The notes beneath the pieces are model-generated. The model saw only the letters and a program-made list of their open reading frames with translations, had not been told where the DNA came from and ran no database searches. From JARFQW01 sp963842955 (GTDB taxonomy: Bacteria; Pseudomonadota; Gammaproteobacteria; Steroidobacterales; XN24), in the NCBI GenBank assembly GCA_963842955.1, contig CAWJIJ010000011.1:496001-560000 (forward strand): 64,000 nucleotides of DNA. Reading direction: 5' to 3'. The stretch's first letter is position 1. Every line of letters starts with the position of its first letter. A program made the position numbers and the translations under genes. This document shows, piece by piece, positions 8,648 to 16,564 of this stretch.

Positions 8648-9946
8648 GTGAAACCGAGAATTAATCTTGATCGAGTCAAGAACACGCTGTTGGAACTCTC
8701 CCATATCGGTTTTAACGAGGAAGACAAGGGCATCTACCGGCTGGGGTTGTCGGAGGCGGATATGCAGGCCCGGCACTGGCTCATCGAATTGATGGCTCGA
8801 GAGGGTTTCGATTCCCACATCGACGGCGCGGGCAATGTTTACGGTCGGTTTGGCGATCGTGATCAGCCATCGGTCACCCTCGGTTCACACCTGGATTCAG
8901 TTCCGGCCGGAGGCATGTTCGATGGCGCGCTGGGCGTGGTTGCAGGTCTGGAAGTCCTCCGTGTATGCAAGGAGCAGGGCCTGCGCACGAAATATCCACT
9001 GGAACTCGTGGCCACCAGCGAAGAGGAAGGCAGGTTCGGCGGGATGTTCGGGGCCCAGGCCATCGCGGGTCAGCTCACGCCGGAATTCGTTCTGAATGCC
9101 CACGATGCAGACAATTACCGTCTGGCCGACGCCATGGAGCGAGCCGGACTCGAACCCCTGGATGCGCTCACCGCGCGACGTCGGCCCGAGTCCATGAAGG
9201 CTTTTCTCGAGCTGCACGTGGAGCAGGGCCCGGTTCTGGAGAAATCGGGCAACACCATCGGGGTCGTCGACGGCATTTCGGGCGTATTCAAGTGGATCGT
9301 GCGCCTTATCGGCAAGGCGGATCATGCCGGGACGGCGCCGATGAACTTGCGAAGCGATGCATTTAGCGGCCTCGCGGACTTCGCCCATGAAATTTCCCGG
9401 ATTATCGACGAGAACGGCTCCGACAGAAGTCGCTTGACGGTAGGCAAAGTCGAGCTGAAGCCGGGTAATCCGCACACTATCCCGGGCGAAGCCATTTTTA
9501 CGCTGGTCGGCCGAGACAGCGAGGAAGAGGTGATGACAGAGCTGTCGCTTGCCTGCCGGAAAACACTGTCAGCCATCGCTCGCCGGCACAACCTCATGTT
9601 CGAATACGAGCAGGCGAGCTGGCTGGCTCCCATGCAGTGCGACCCGGAGATCGTGAAGCTGTTCGAGCACCACGCCGCAGCCCTGGGGATGAACTTCGAA
9701 CGCATGCCCAGTGGAGCGGGACACGACACCCAGTTCATGACCGAGATCACCCGGGCCGGCATGATCTTCGTGCCGTCGGTCGCCGGTGTCAGCCATGCGC
9801 CGGACGAGTGGACTCACTGGCACGACGTGGAGGCCGGCAGCAACCTGTTGCTGCATGCGGCGCTGGACCTCGCGGGCCGGTCGGAACGCCATGGAGAAGA
9901 CGCAGTTTCGGGGCGCGCACGTGAAGCGGCCGGCGCGATCCGGTAG
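8648..9946 (+). CDS. M20-family Zn-dependent amidohydrolase (N-carbamoyl-amino-acid hydrolase/allantoate amidohydrolase type)
   Basis: A 432-residue metalloenzyme of the hydantoinase/carbamoylase (HyuC/AllC) branch of M20. Metal and catalytic landmarks in order are GSHLDSVPAGGMFDGALGV (His and bridging Asp, about residue 80), ATSEEEGRFGG (catalytic Glu-Glu), LELHVEQGPVLE (His), DHAGTAPM (dimerisation-domain substrate His) and SGAGHDTQFM (last His). The enzyme hydrolyses an N-carbamoyl or ureido bond releasing NH3 and CO2. The GTG at 8648 follows AGGAG and starts at the conserved N-terminus; earlier in-frame residues look non-coding. It lies upstream of a transcarbamylase cluster, so a carbamoylated amino acid is a possible substrate (inference). 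Confidence 0.88.
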   Translation: MKPRINLDRVKNTLLELSHIGFNEEDKGIYRLGLSEADMQARHWLIELMAREGFDSHIDGAGNVYGRFGDRDQPSVTLGSHLDSVPAGGMFDGALGVVAGLEVLRVCKEQGLRTKYPLELVATSEEEGRFGGMFGAQAIAGQLTPEFVLNAHDADNYRLADAMERAGLEPLDALTARRRPESMKAFLELHVEQGPVLEKSGNTIGVVDGISGVFKWIVRLIGKADHAGTAPMNLRSDAFSGLADFAHEISRIIDENGSDRSRLTVGKVELKPGNPHTIPGEAIFTLVGRDSEEEVMTELSLACRKTLSAIARRHNLMFEYEQASWLAPMQCDPEIVKLFEHHAAALGMNFERMPSGAGHDTQFMTEITRAGMIFVPSVAGVSHAPDEWTHWHDVEAGSNLLLHAALDLAGRSERHGEDAVSGRAREAAGAIR

Positions 9947-10027
9947 ACTAACCGTTTCCTTGACGGCCAGACTGGGCACCGCTGGAGCGGTCTATCTTTT
10001 CTATCCGGACGTTCATTCCCGGGCCGT

Positions 10028-10479
10028 CATGGCCCGCCTGCTTTCATGGTTTTCTCGATCAGTTCTGCGCCTCGCGCCTGATCGCAGCGGGTTCGCTTTC
10101 CCTCGTATTGCTGCTTCCGGCAAACGCCGGCGTGCAACTTGAAGCCGATACCGATGTGGCAACGGCCGGGAACTTCCAGCTCCGATGGAGCGCTGAAGGC
10201 CCGGTGGAAATCGAGGAAAGCGCCGACCCGGAATTTGCGTCAGCACGTGTTATCTACGTCGGCTCCGACCAGGCCAGGGTCCAGTCCGGCATGCCCGACG
10301 GAACCTGGTTCTACCGCGCCCGGGCTGCCGGTGCCGGACAGTCTTCATGGAGCGAACCGGTCCACGTGACCGTCCGGCATCATAGCCTGGAGCGGGCGTT
10401 CGGCTTTTTTGCTCTCGGCGCCGCGGTTTTCGCGATGACATTGGCGCTCATCATGCGGGGCGCCAGGCGCTCATCCTGA
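10028..10479 (+). CDS. Small exported fibronectin-III-like membrane protein, reading frame apparently broken near 10077
   Basis: The clear part is the frame running to 10479: a beta-rich domain (NFQLRWSAEGPVEIEES, ASARVIYVGSDQARVQSGMPDG, TWFYRARAAG) of fibronectin-III character followed by one C-terminal transmembrane helix (AFGFFALGAAVFAMTLALIM) and an Arg-rich end. No standard start precedes TTG 10108, which would cut the signal peptide in half. Reading from ATG 10028 and dropping one C at 10077-10078 gives a textbook signal peptide (MARLLSWFSRSVLRLA joined to LIAAGSLSLVLLLPANAG). I therefore annotate from 10028 and treat the break as a one-base insertion or sequence error. The gene sits 67 bases upstream of the symporter and is likely co-expressed with it. 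Confidence 0.6.
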
Positions 10480-10546
10480 AAAAGCCGCCCGAAACCCTGT
10501 CACCCGATCCGCCAACCCTGACCCCAGACCCTTTGCATCCCCCTCA

Positions 10547-11998
10547 ATGAACACTGTAAACAGCGCCATTCTCAACCCGCAGACCGGCTGGATCGTACTC
10601 GCCTCCTTCAGCGCCCTCTGGGTAGCGCTCGGCTGGTACTGGGGCCGTAACAGCAAGAGCCTGGATGACTATGTGCTGGCGGGTCGGGGGGTCGGCCTCG
10701 CGCTCGGGACCGCCACGGCAATGGCCACCTGGGTCACCAGCAATACCACAATGGCTGCGCCCCAGATCGCGCTGCAGATGGGAATCTGGGGCATGCTCGG
10801 TTACTCGCTGGGCGCGGTGGGATTATTGATGTTCGCGCCGCTCGCGCAAAGAATCCGCCGGCTGATGCCCAGCGGCTATACGAGCGGAGATTTCGTAAGA
10901 CTTCGATACGGGAACACGGCGTGGCGGGTGTTCCTCGCTATCTCCCTCTTTTACAGCCTCGGCTGGCTGGTCAGCATGGGCATGGCGGGCGGCATCCTGA
11001 TCCACGCTCTCACCGGCATTTCGTACCACTACGGCATGAGCATCATTCTCGTGATCTGCGTGGGTTATACGCTGCTTGGTGGCTTCCGGGCCGTGATCGG
11101 CACCGACTTTATTCAGGCGCTGCTTATTCTCACCGGCGTGGTCGTTATCGCCATTCTGGCTATCGACAAGGTGGGAATCGGCGAGATCCATGCCGCTGTT
11201 ATGGACGAGCGGCCTGAGCTTCTGAATCTCCTGATGCCCGCCTCGATCATGTTTCTGTTCAACAATCTGCTCTTCGGCGTAGGCGAAATCTTTCATTCCA
11301 ATGTCTGGTGGAGTCGGGCGTTCTCTTTCAGGGAGGGAGTCGGCTTCAAAGCCTATACCCTCGCCGGCATCCTGTGGGCGCCTATTCCGATCGTAGCGGG
11401 ATTCATCGCCCTCGCCACACCGGCTCTGAACCTGAATGTGCCGGCCGCCGACATGGTCGGTCCCATGGTGGCAGCAAAAATTCTCGGGACCACGGGTGCG
11501 GTGCTCGTGTTGATCATGGTTTTCTCGGCGCTGAGTTCCAGCCTCGACTCGCTGCTGGCGGCCACCAGTATTCTCGTAAGCGAGGACATCTACCGGCGTC
11601 ATTTCCGGCCAGACGCGTCAGCCGCGGAGATGCGCAAGGCGACGGCGCGCATCATTATCGGACTGGGCGTACTGACCTGGCTGTTGTGCGCGCCGCGCCT
11701 GACGACGCTGGCCGAGCTTCTCTATTTTACTGGCGCATTCGTGGCCAGCACCATCTGGCCCATCGCCGCCGGCCTGTTCTGGAGAAAGGCGAACACAGCC
11801 GGCGCCATATCCGGCATGGTTCTTGGCAGCGCCGCCGGGCTGATCGGTTACTTCACGATCGGCTTCTACGTCGCGGCGCTGATTGGCGCAGCGGTTTCCA
11901 TGACGTGTGTGCTCTTCGCAAGCGCCATCCAGCCGGGGCAATTCGCCTGGTCAAGGCTTGAAGAACACCACCCTGACGAACAAGGAGCGAATCCATGA
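10547..11998 (+). CDS. Sodium:solute symporter (SSS) family transporter
   Basis: A 483-residue polytopic membrane protein with about 13 hydrophobic helices. SSS-family features are the N-terminal DDYVLAGRGVGLALGTATAMATWVTSNTT (core helix 1 with its break), RLMPSGYTSGDFVRLRYG, the GGFRAVIGTDFIQALLI segment and the FSALSSSLDSLLAATSILVSEDIYRR helix, whose Ser/Asp residues correspond to the Na2 site. The substrate cannot be read from sequence; amino acids, ureides or carboxylates are all possible. The stop codon overlaps the start of a 40-residue membrane protein (ATGA), so the two are translationally coupled. Confidence 0.9.
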   Translation: MNTVNSAILNPQTGWIVLASFSALWVALGWYWGRNSKSLDDYVLAGRGVGLALGTATAMATWVTSNTTMAAPQIALQMGIWGMLGYSLGAVGLLMFAPLAQRIRRLMPSGYTSGDFVRLRYGNTAWRVFLAISLFYSLGWLVSMGMAGGILIHALTGISYHYGMSIILVICVGYTLLGGFRAVIGTDFIQALLILTGVVVIAILAIDKVGIGEIHAAVMDERPELLNLLMPASIMFLFNNLLFGVGEIFHSNVWWSRAFSFREGVGFKAYTLAGILWAPIPIVAGFIALATPALNLNVPAADMVGPMVAAKILGTTGAVLVLIMVFSALSSSLDSLLAATSILVSEDIYRRHFRPDASAAEMRKATARIIIGLGVLTWLLCAPRLTTLAELLYFTGAFVASTIWPIAAGLFWRKANTAGAISGMVLGSAAGLIGYFTIGFYVAALIGAAVSMTCVLFASAIQPGQFAWSRLEEHHPDEQGANP

Positions 11999-12117
11999 CG
12001 CTCTCGCCCACGGCACTCAGCATCATGATCTACGTGAGTCTGGGGCTCACGGTCCTGGCACCGGTTCTGCTGCTGGTCCTGCTGGGGCGGGACTGGAAAT
12101 CGGGGAAACTGTGGTGA
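11995..12117 (+). CDS. 40-residue single-pass membrane microprotein (symporter accessory type)
   Basis: A small gene between the symporter and the transcarbamylase, overlapping both: its ATG overlaps the symporter stop (ATGA at 11995) and its stop overlaps the GTG of the next gene (GTGA at 12114). The product is 40 residues with one hydrophobic helix (IMIYVSLGLTVLAPVLLLVLL) and a short basic C-terminus (GRDWKSGKLW). Tiny membrane partners of this size are known next to several Na-coupled transporters (for example the small subunit of methionine/alanine transporters, and small proteins annotated beside SSS permeases). The double coupling argues that it is translated. The function is inferred from position. 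Confidence 0.75.
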   Translation: MTLSPTALSIMIYVSLGLTVLAPVLLLVLLGRDWKSGKLW

Positions 12118-13169
12118 ACAAGGACGACATGGAGTTTCGCAAGCCCCTCGAAGAGGAGCCCCTGGATCTGCGGGGCTTCGAGCGCCCGCGGGCCCTTATC
12201 AAGGAGATCGCCGAAGACCTCTCTCCGCTGCTGGACCTGGTCCAGCGGCCGGTCGTGTCGGCTCGCCAATTCACCCGGGCGCAGCTCCTTCAGCTCTCGC
12301 GGCTGGCGGCACGTTTCGAAACCCAGCCGCAGCTGTCGACCCGGCCGCTCACCGGGAAAATCATGATCACCGCCTTTTACGAACCCAGCACCCGGACACG
12401 GCTGTCGTTTGAGAGCGCGTGGCATCGCCTGGGCGGTGACATCATGTCCATCACGGATCCGGCCTCGACGGGCATCGCCAAGGGGGAAAGCCTCCAGGAC
12501 ATCGGCGAGATGCTTAGCGGTTACGGGCATCTCGTTGTCCTGCGAGACAGCAACGAAAAATCCGTCTACGAGATGCTCGAGACCCTCAGGGTGCCCATCA
12601 TCAACGGTGGCAACGGGCTCGACGAGCACCCGACCCAGGCGCTGGCCGATATCTACGCGCTTCTGAAATGGCGGCCCGCCATGTCCAAGGAAAACCCATC
12701 GGATACGGATCGATTTCGCATGGGTATCATCGGCGTGCCGGGCAGGATGCGAACCATCCGCAGCCTGTTGCTGCTGCTGAGCAATTTTTCTTCGGCACTG
12801 GACGAGATAGTCCTGATCACCGACGAAACCGAGCCGTTCGCGGAAGGACAGCTGGAGGAATTGACGGAAAAGGGGCTGCGTTTACGGATCTCCGAGGACC
12901 TGGACTCGGAGCTACCCGGTCTCGACGTCGTGTATACCAACTCGATCCTCTGGACCGGGGACGGCTTCGAGGAACTCGGTCAGAAGTTTCGTCTCGACGG
13001 CGATTCGCCGCTCAAGTCCAGCGCCATTGTTCTGCACCCGCTCGCCAGAGGGAAAGAACTGTCCCGGCAGCTCGACGGCACCCCCCACAACTGGTACTTC
13101 GCTCAGGCGAGGGGCGCGGTGTTCATCCGGATGGCCCTGCTGTCCACCATGCTTCGGCTCTTCGCTTAA
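12114..13169 (+). CDS. Aspartate/ornithine carbamoyltransferase-family protein with atypical amino-acid loop
   Basis: A 351-residue transcarbamylase. The carbamoyl-phosphate site is intact: STRTR at residues 92-96, AKGES near 125 (the mobile Lys of the 80s loop), an Arg in VVLRDS, HPTQA near 172 and GRMRTIRSL. The HPLAR near 307 replaces the usual HPLPR. The stretch that in E. coli PyrB holds Arg229 and Gln231 for aspartate reads VVYTNSILWTGDG, so those residues are missing. There is also a 40-residue N-terminal extension. It may carbamoylate something other than aspartate. Start GTG 12114 overlaps the microprotein stop; ATG 12129 is an alternative. Neighbours are a symporter and an asparagine synthetase-like gene, not pyrimidine genes. 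Confidence 0.85.
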   Translation: MNKDDMEFRKPLEEEPLDLRGFERPRALIKEIAEDLSPLLDLVQRPVVSARQFTRAQLLQLSRLAARFETQPQLSTRPLTGKIMITAFYEPSTRTRLSFESAWHRLGGDIMSITDPASTGIAKGESLQDIGEMLSGYGHLVVLRDSNEKSVYEMLETLRVPIINGGNGLDEHPTQALADIYALLKWRPAMSKENPSDTDRFRMGIIGVPGRMRTIRSLLLLLSNFSSALDEIVLITDETEPFAEGQLEELTEKGLRLRISEDLDSELPGLDVVYTNSILWTGDGFEELGQKFRLDGDSPLKSSAIVLHPLARGKELSRQLDGTPHNWYFAQARGAVFIRMALLSTMLRLFA

Positions 13170-13180
13170 GGAACAAGATC

Positions 13181-15193
13181 ATGTGCGGTATTGCCGGTGT
13201 CATACACCAGGACGGGGCACGACCGGTGGATCCGGCCGATCTGGTCGCCATGGCGGCGATTCAGCACCACCGGGGTCCGGACGGTTTCGGCTGGGAACGC
13301 ATGGACGGCGTGGGCTTCAGCCACGCGAGATTGTCCATTGTCGATCTGGACGAGACACGGGGGCGGCAGCCGTTTGTAAGCGCGAACAAGCAGCTGATGC
13401 TGACGAAGAACGGCGAGCTCTACGATTATCAGCGGCTCAGGGCCGACCTCACGGCGCGCGGCGCGCGATTCACGACCAAGAGTGACTCCGAACTCGTCCT
13501 GCATCTCTATCCCCACGGCGGTCTGGAACGAAGCCTCCGCCACCTTCGGGGGGAGTTCGCCTTCGCTCTGTACGACCGGGACGACGAAACCCTCTACCTG
13601 GTTCGTGACCGCTTCGGCATCAAGCCCCTCTATTGGACCCGGACGCCCCATGGACTCGTTTTCGGATCGGAACTCAAGGTTCTGTTTGCCCATCCGGACG
13701 TTCACCGTGAAATGGACAACGAAGGCCTGTTCCACCAGTTGATGCAAACCATGGTGCCGGGGACCACGGCATTCGCCGGTGTCAATCAGGTCCAGCCCGG
13801 CCACTTTCTCAAGGTGCGCCGGAGGCGGGGCGGCCTTCTCATCGAGCAGTGTCGTTACTGGGATATGGAGTTCCCTCTCGAGGGCGAGCAGTCTGCCGGC
13901 GTGGACGAGGAGCCGTTCATCGACGGGGTGCGCGAGCATCTCGTGGAGGCGGTTCAGCTGCGGCTGGAAGCCGATGTTCCGGTCGGGTGCTACCTGTCCG
14001 GCGGCATCGACTCGTGTTCCATCATGGGCCTGGCCGCGGCAGCTCGCCAGGGCCCGGTGCGGGCATTCACGATCGGCTTCGATTCCGAGGCCTATGACGA
14101 GACCCCTATCGCCACGGAGATGGCCCGCGCCACCGGCGCCGAGCAGGAAATCCTCCGGATTGACTCATCTCATCTGTATGACCATTTCGAGAAAACTCTG
14201 TGGCATACCGAGCGCACCATCTACAACACCCTCGCCGTGGCCAAGTTCCTGATGAGCCAGCGGGTCCGTCAAGTGGACTATAAGGTGGTGCTGACGGGCG
14301 AAGGTTCCGACGAGCTTTTCGGCGGCTATCCGGCATTTCGCCGGGACATGTTTCTGTACGGCCTCGACCATTTGCCGCCGTCCGAGCGACAGGAGTGGCA
14401 AAAGTTGCTCACGCAGAGCAACGAACAGTTCCGCGGCGCCATGCTCGCCGAAAACGCGGTGGACGATCCGTCGCTCACCGCGCTCGTGGGATTTACACCA
14501 TCATGTTTGCAGCCCTGGCTGGCGGCTGCGAAACGCGTGCCGGGCCTGTTGCAGCCGGATCGGCGAGCTGCGCTCGGGGATTATTCGCCGGGACGGGCGA
14601 TCGCGGACGCGCTGGACGGCAACGCGATCCGGGACCGGCATCCCCTGGACCGGGCCCAGTACGTCTGGATCAAGACCATGCTGGAGGGGCAGATCCTGAC
14701 CTGGGGTGGCGACCGCGTGGACATGGCCAACTCAATGGAAGCACGGCCGGCTTTTCTCGACCACCACCTCGCGGAATTCGCCGCCGGCGTTCCGCCGACC
14801 CTGCGCATCAAGGGTAAGACGGAAAAATACGTCCTTCGCGAGGCGATGAAGGGGCTTCTGCCCGAATCCCTGTACCGGCGTGAGAAGTTCGCGTTCATGG
14901 CTCCACCGGCACATACGGATCCGAAAAAGTGGTCGGCCATGCGCCGGCTCGCCGACGAGTATCTGGGAAAAGCAGCCGTCGAGTCCGCCGGACTCCTGGA
15001 CCCGGCCGGAGTCGCCAGCATTTTTGACCTGCATGACGCCGACACGACGACCGCGGCTACCCAGACCCAGCTGGACGCCGTGATCAATCACATGCTCGGC
15101 GTGCAGATCATGCACCGGCAGCTTGTTGCAGCCGACATTCCGGCACAGGCCCGCGCACGGGCGGCGGAACTCGGCTGGTCCCACGAAACGTGA
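13181..15193 (+). CDS. asnB: Asparagine synthetase (glutamine-hydrolysing) family protein
   Basis: A 670-residue class-II glutamine amidotransferase fused to an ATP pyrophosphatase. Met-Cys at the start provides the nucleophilic Cys2 (MCGIAGV); HHRGPDG, HARLSIVD and NGELYDY are glutaminase-site motifs, and YLSGGIDSCSIM near residue 272 is the PP-loop, followed by LTGEGSDELFGGY. The C-terminal third (LEGQILTWGGDRVDMANSMEARPAFLDHHLAEF, TEKYVLREAM) is also typical. It makes an amide from a carboxylate, ATP and glutamine; asparagine is the default product. It is longer than E. coli AsnB (554 residues). AAGGAAC precedes the ATG, 11 bases after the transcarbamylase stop, so the two may work in sequence. 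Confidence 0.9.
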   Translation: MCGIAGVIHQDGARPVDPADLVAMAAIQHHRGPDGFGWERMDGVGFSHARLSIVDLDETRGRQPFVSANKQLMLTKNGELYDYQRLRADLTARGARFTTKSDSELVLHLYPHGGLERSLRHLRGEFAFALYDRDDETLYLVRDRFGIKPLYWTRTPHGLVFGSELKVLFAHPDVHREMDNEGLFHQLMQTMVPGTTAFAGVNQVQPGHFLKVRRRRGGLLIEQCRYWDMEFPLEGEQSAGVDEEPFIDGVREHLVEAVQLRLEADVPVGCYLSGGIDSCSIMGLAAAARQGPVRAFTIGFDSEAYDETPIATEMARATGAEQEILRIDSSHLYDHFEKTLWHTERTIYNTLAVAKFLMSQRVRQVDYKVVLTGEGSDELFGGYPAFRRDMFLYGLDHLPPSERQEWQKLLTQSNEQFRGAMLAENAVDDPSLTALVGFTPSCLQPWLAAAKRVPGLLQPDRRAALGDYSPGRAIADALDGNAIRDRHPLDRAQYVWIKTMLEGQILTWGGDRVDMANSMEARPAFLDHHLAEFAAGVPPTLRIKGKTEKYVLREAMKGLLPESLYRREKFAFMAPPAHTDPKKWSAMRRLADEYLGKAAVESAGLLDPAGVASIFDLHDADTTTAATQTQLDAVINHMLGVQIMHRQLVAADIPAQARARAAELGWSHET

Positions 15194-15209
15194 CGGGAGC
15201 GCAACGCGC

Positions 15210-16316
15210 ATGACCGAGGTGGTGTCCCAGATCCTTGGCGCGGAGATCCTCGGCAACAGCGGCCGTCAGTGGCTGATCGCCACTGCGGTGACGACCTTCG
15301 CGCTGCTGGTATTCTTCGTGGCCAAACCCATCTTGCGGTCCCGAATCGGGGCCTTGTCCCAGCGGACCGAAACCACGTGGGACGACGCTTTCGTGGAGAC
15401 GCTGGCGGCCACCCGTAGCCTGGCGCTGGTGATTTTCTCCGTGTTCCTGGGATCGCTGGCCCTTTCGATTCCGGAGAAAGCGCGAGCGGTGCTCGCATCG
15501 GTGGCGGTGATCGCCCTGATCGTCCAGGCGGGCCTGTGGCTGAACCGGTTCCTCGCATTCTCGGTCAGGCGCGGCGTCGAACAGCGCCGCGAGACAGACC
15601 CGGGCAGCATCTCGGCACTCAACGCCATGTCCTGGGTCGGACGACTGGTGTTGTGGTCAGTGGTGCTGCTGCTGATCCTGGACAACCTGGGCATCAACGT
15701 CACCGCCCTGGTCGCGGGCCTGGGAGTCGGCGGCATCGCCGTCGCCCTCGCGGTGCAGAACATTCTCGGCGACCTGCTGGCGTCCCTGTCGATCGTATTG
15801 GACAAACCGTTCGTAGTGGGCGACTTCCTGATCATCGACGACTATCTCGGCAGCGTGGAGCACATCGGGCTGAAGACCACGCGTCTTCGCAGCCTGTCCG
15901 GCGAGCAACTCGTGATGTCGAACACCGACCTGCTTTCGAGCCGGATTCGCAACTACGGGCGGATGTATGAGCGGCGTGTCCTGTTTCCTCTTGGCGTGAC
16001 CTACCAGACCTCCCGCGAACAGCTGAAACGCATTCCCGAGATCATCAGGGCGGCGGTCGAGTCCCAGGAAAAGACTCGCTTTGACCGAGCGCACTTCAAG
16101 GGCTATGGCTCGTTCTCCCTGGACTTCGAAACCGTTTATTACGTTCACGGTCCCGACTACAACCTGTACATGGATATTCAGCAGGCCATCAACCTCGCCA
16201 TCCACGAAGCCTTCGAGGCAGAGGGGATCGAGTTCGCCTATCCCACGCAGACGCTGTATGTCGAATCCGGAGGCACAGGGACAGCGGCTATTGGCGAACC
16301 CGCGGGGAGTGGCTGA
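15210..16316 (+). CDS. Mechanosensitive ion channel, MscS family
   Basis: A 368-residue membrane protein with four to five N-terminal helices and a soluble C-terminal vestibule. The pore helix and upper beta domain are clear: LGINVTALVAGLGVGGIAVALAVQNILGDLLASLSIVLDKPFVVGDFLII, then LGSVEHIGLKTTRLRSLSGEQLVMSNTDLLSS. This is the Ala/Gly-rich TM3 and the MscS_2nd domain. The channel releases solutes on hypo-osmotic shock. The ATG at 15210 starts 16 bases after the synthetase stop, in the same orientation, so the gene may be the last of the transporter/transcarbamylase/synthetase unit. That would fit a role in handling an osmolyte (inference). Confidence 0.9.
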   Translation: MTEVVSQILGAEILGNSGRQWLIATAVTTFALLVFFVAKPILRSRIGALSQRTETTWDDAFVETLAATRSLALVIFSVFLGSLALSIPEKARAVLASVAVIALIVQAGLWLNRFLAFSVRRGVEQRRETDPGSISALNAMSWVGRLVLWSVVLLLILDNLGINVTALVAGLGVGGIAVALAVQNILGDLLASLSIVLDKPFVVGDFLIIDDYLGSVEHIGLKTTRLRSLSGEQLVMSNTDLLSSRIRNYGRMYERRVLFPLGVTYQTSREQLKRIPEIIRAAVESQEKTRFDRAHFKGYGSFSLDFETVYYVHGPDYNLYMDIQQAINLAIHEAFEAEGIEFAYPTQTLYVESGGTGTAAIGEPAGSG

Positions 16317-16493
16317 GCCACGGCTCCCGGGGCCGCCTTTCGCAATGTGAACATGGCCGTTCGTGGCCGGTCTTCCCGGACGCTACTGATTCTGCACTGG
16401 AGGCCACAGCGGAGACTGCGGGCCGGGATCATCGTCTGGCGAGGGAGATTCGCGGGATCCAGTGCTGTCTCTGTTCTCGCCTGGATCCAGCGG

Positions 16494-16530
16494 AAAAAAA
16501 AAGAGCGAGGCCGCCCCAAGACGGCCTCGC
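16494..16530 (-). terminator. Rho-independent terminator of nrfA
   Basis: On the minus strand a nine-base-pair GC stem (GCGAGGCCG with CGGCCTCGC, 16505-16513 and 16522-16530), an eight-base loop and then TCTTTTTTTTT (16494-16504). It lies 34 bases beyond the nrfA stop, on the correct strand. Confidence 0.92.
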
Positions 16531-16564
16531 CTGTACTCTGCTCGTTTGCGGTATCGGCCGCTAC

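Noticed and set aside
6950..8818. 622-codon minus-strand open frame
   Set aside because: It is antisense to the Wzi-like, DUF2797 and M20 genes, which have recognisable motifs; high GC keeps the opposite strand open. The same applies to minus-strand frames at 2786-3976, 4754-5806, 33731-35230 and 36107-37315.
12114..13169. Calling this gene pyrB outright
   Set aside because: It is of the family, but the aspartate-contact residues are replaced and no pyrimidine genes are near; a plain pyrB symbol would overstate the evidence.
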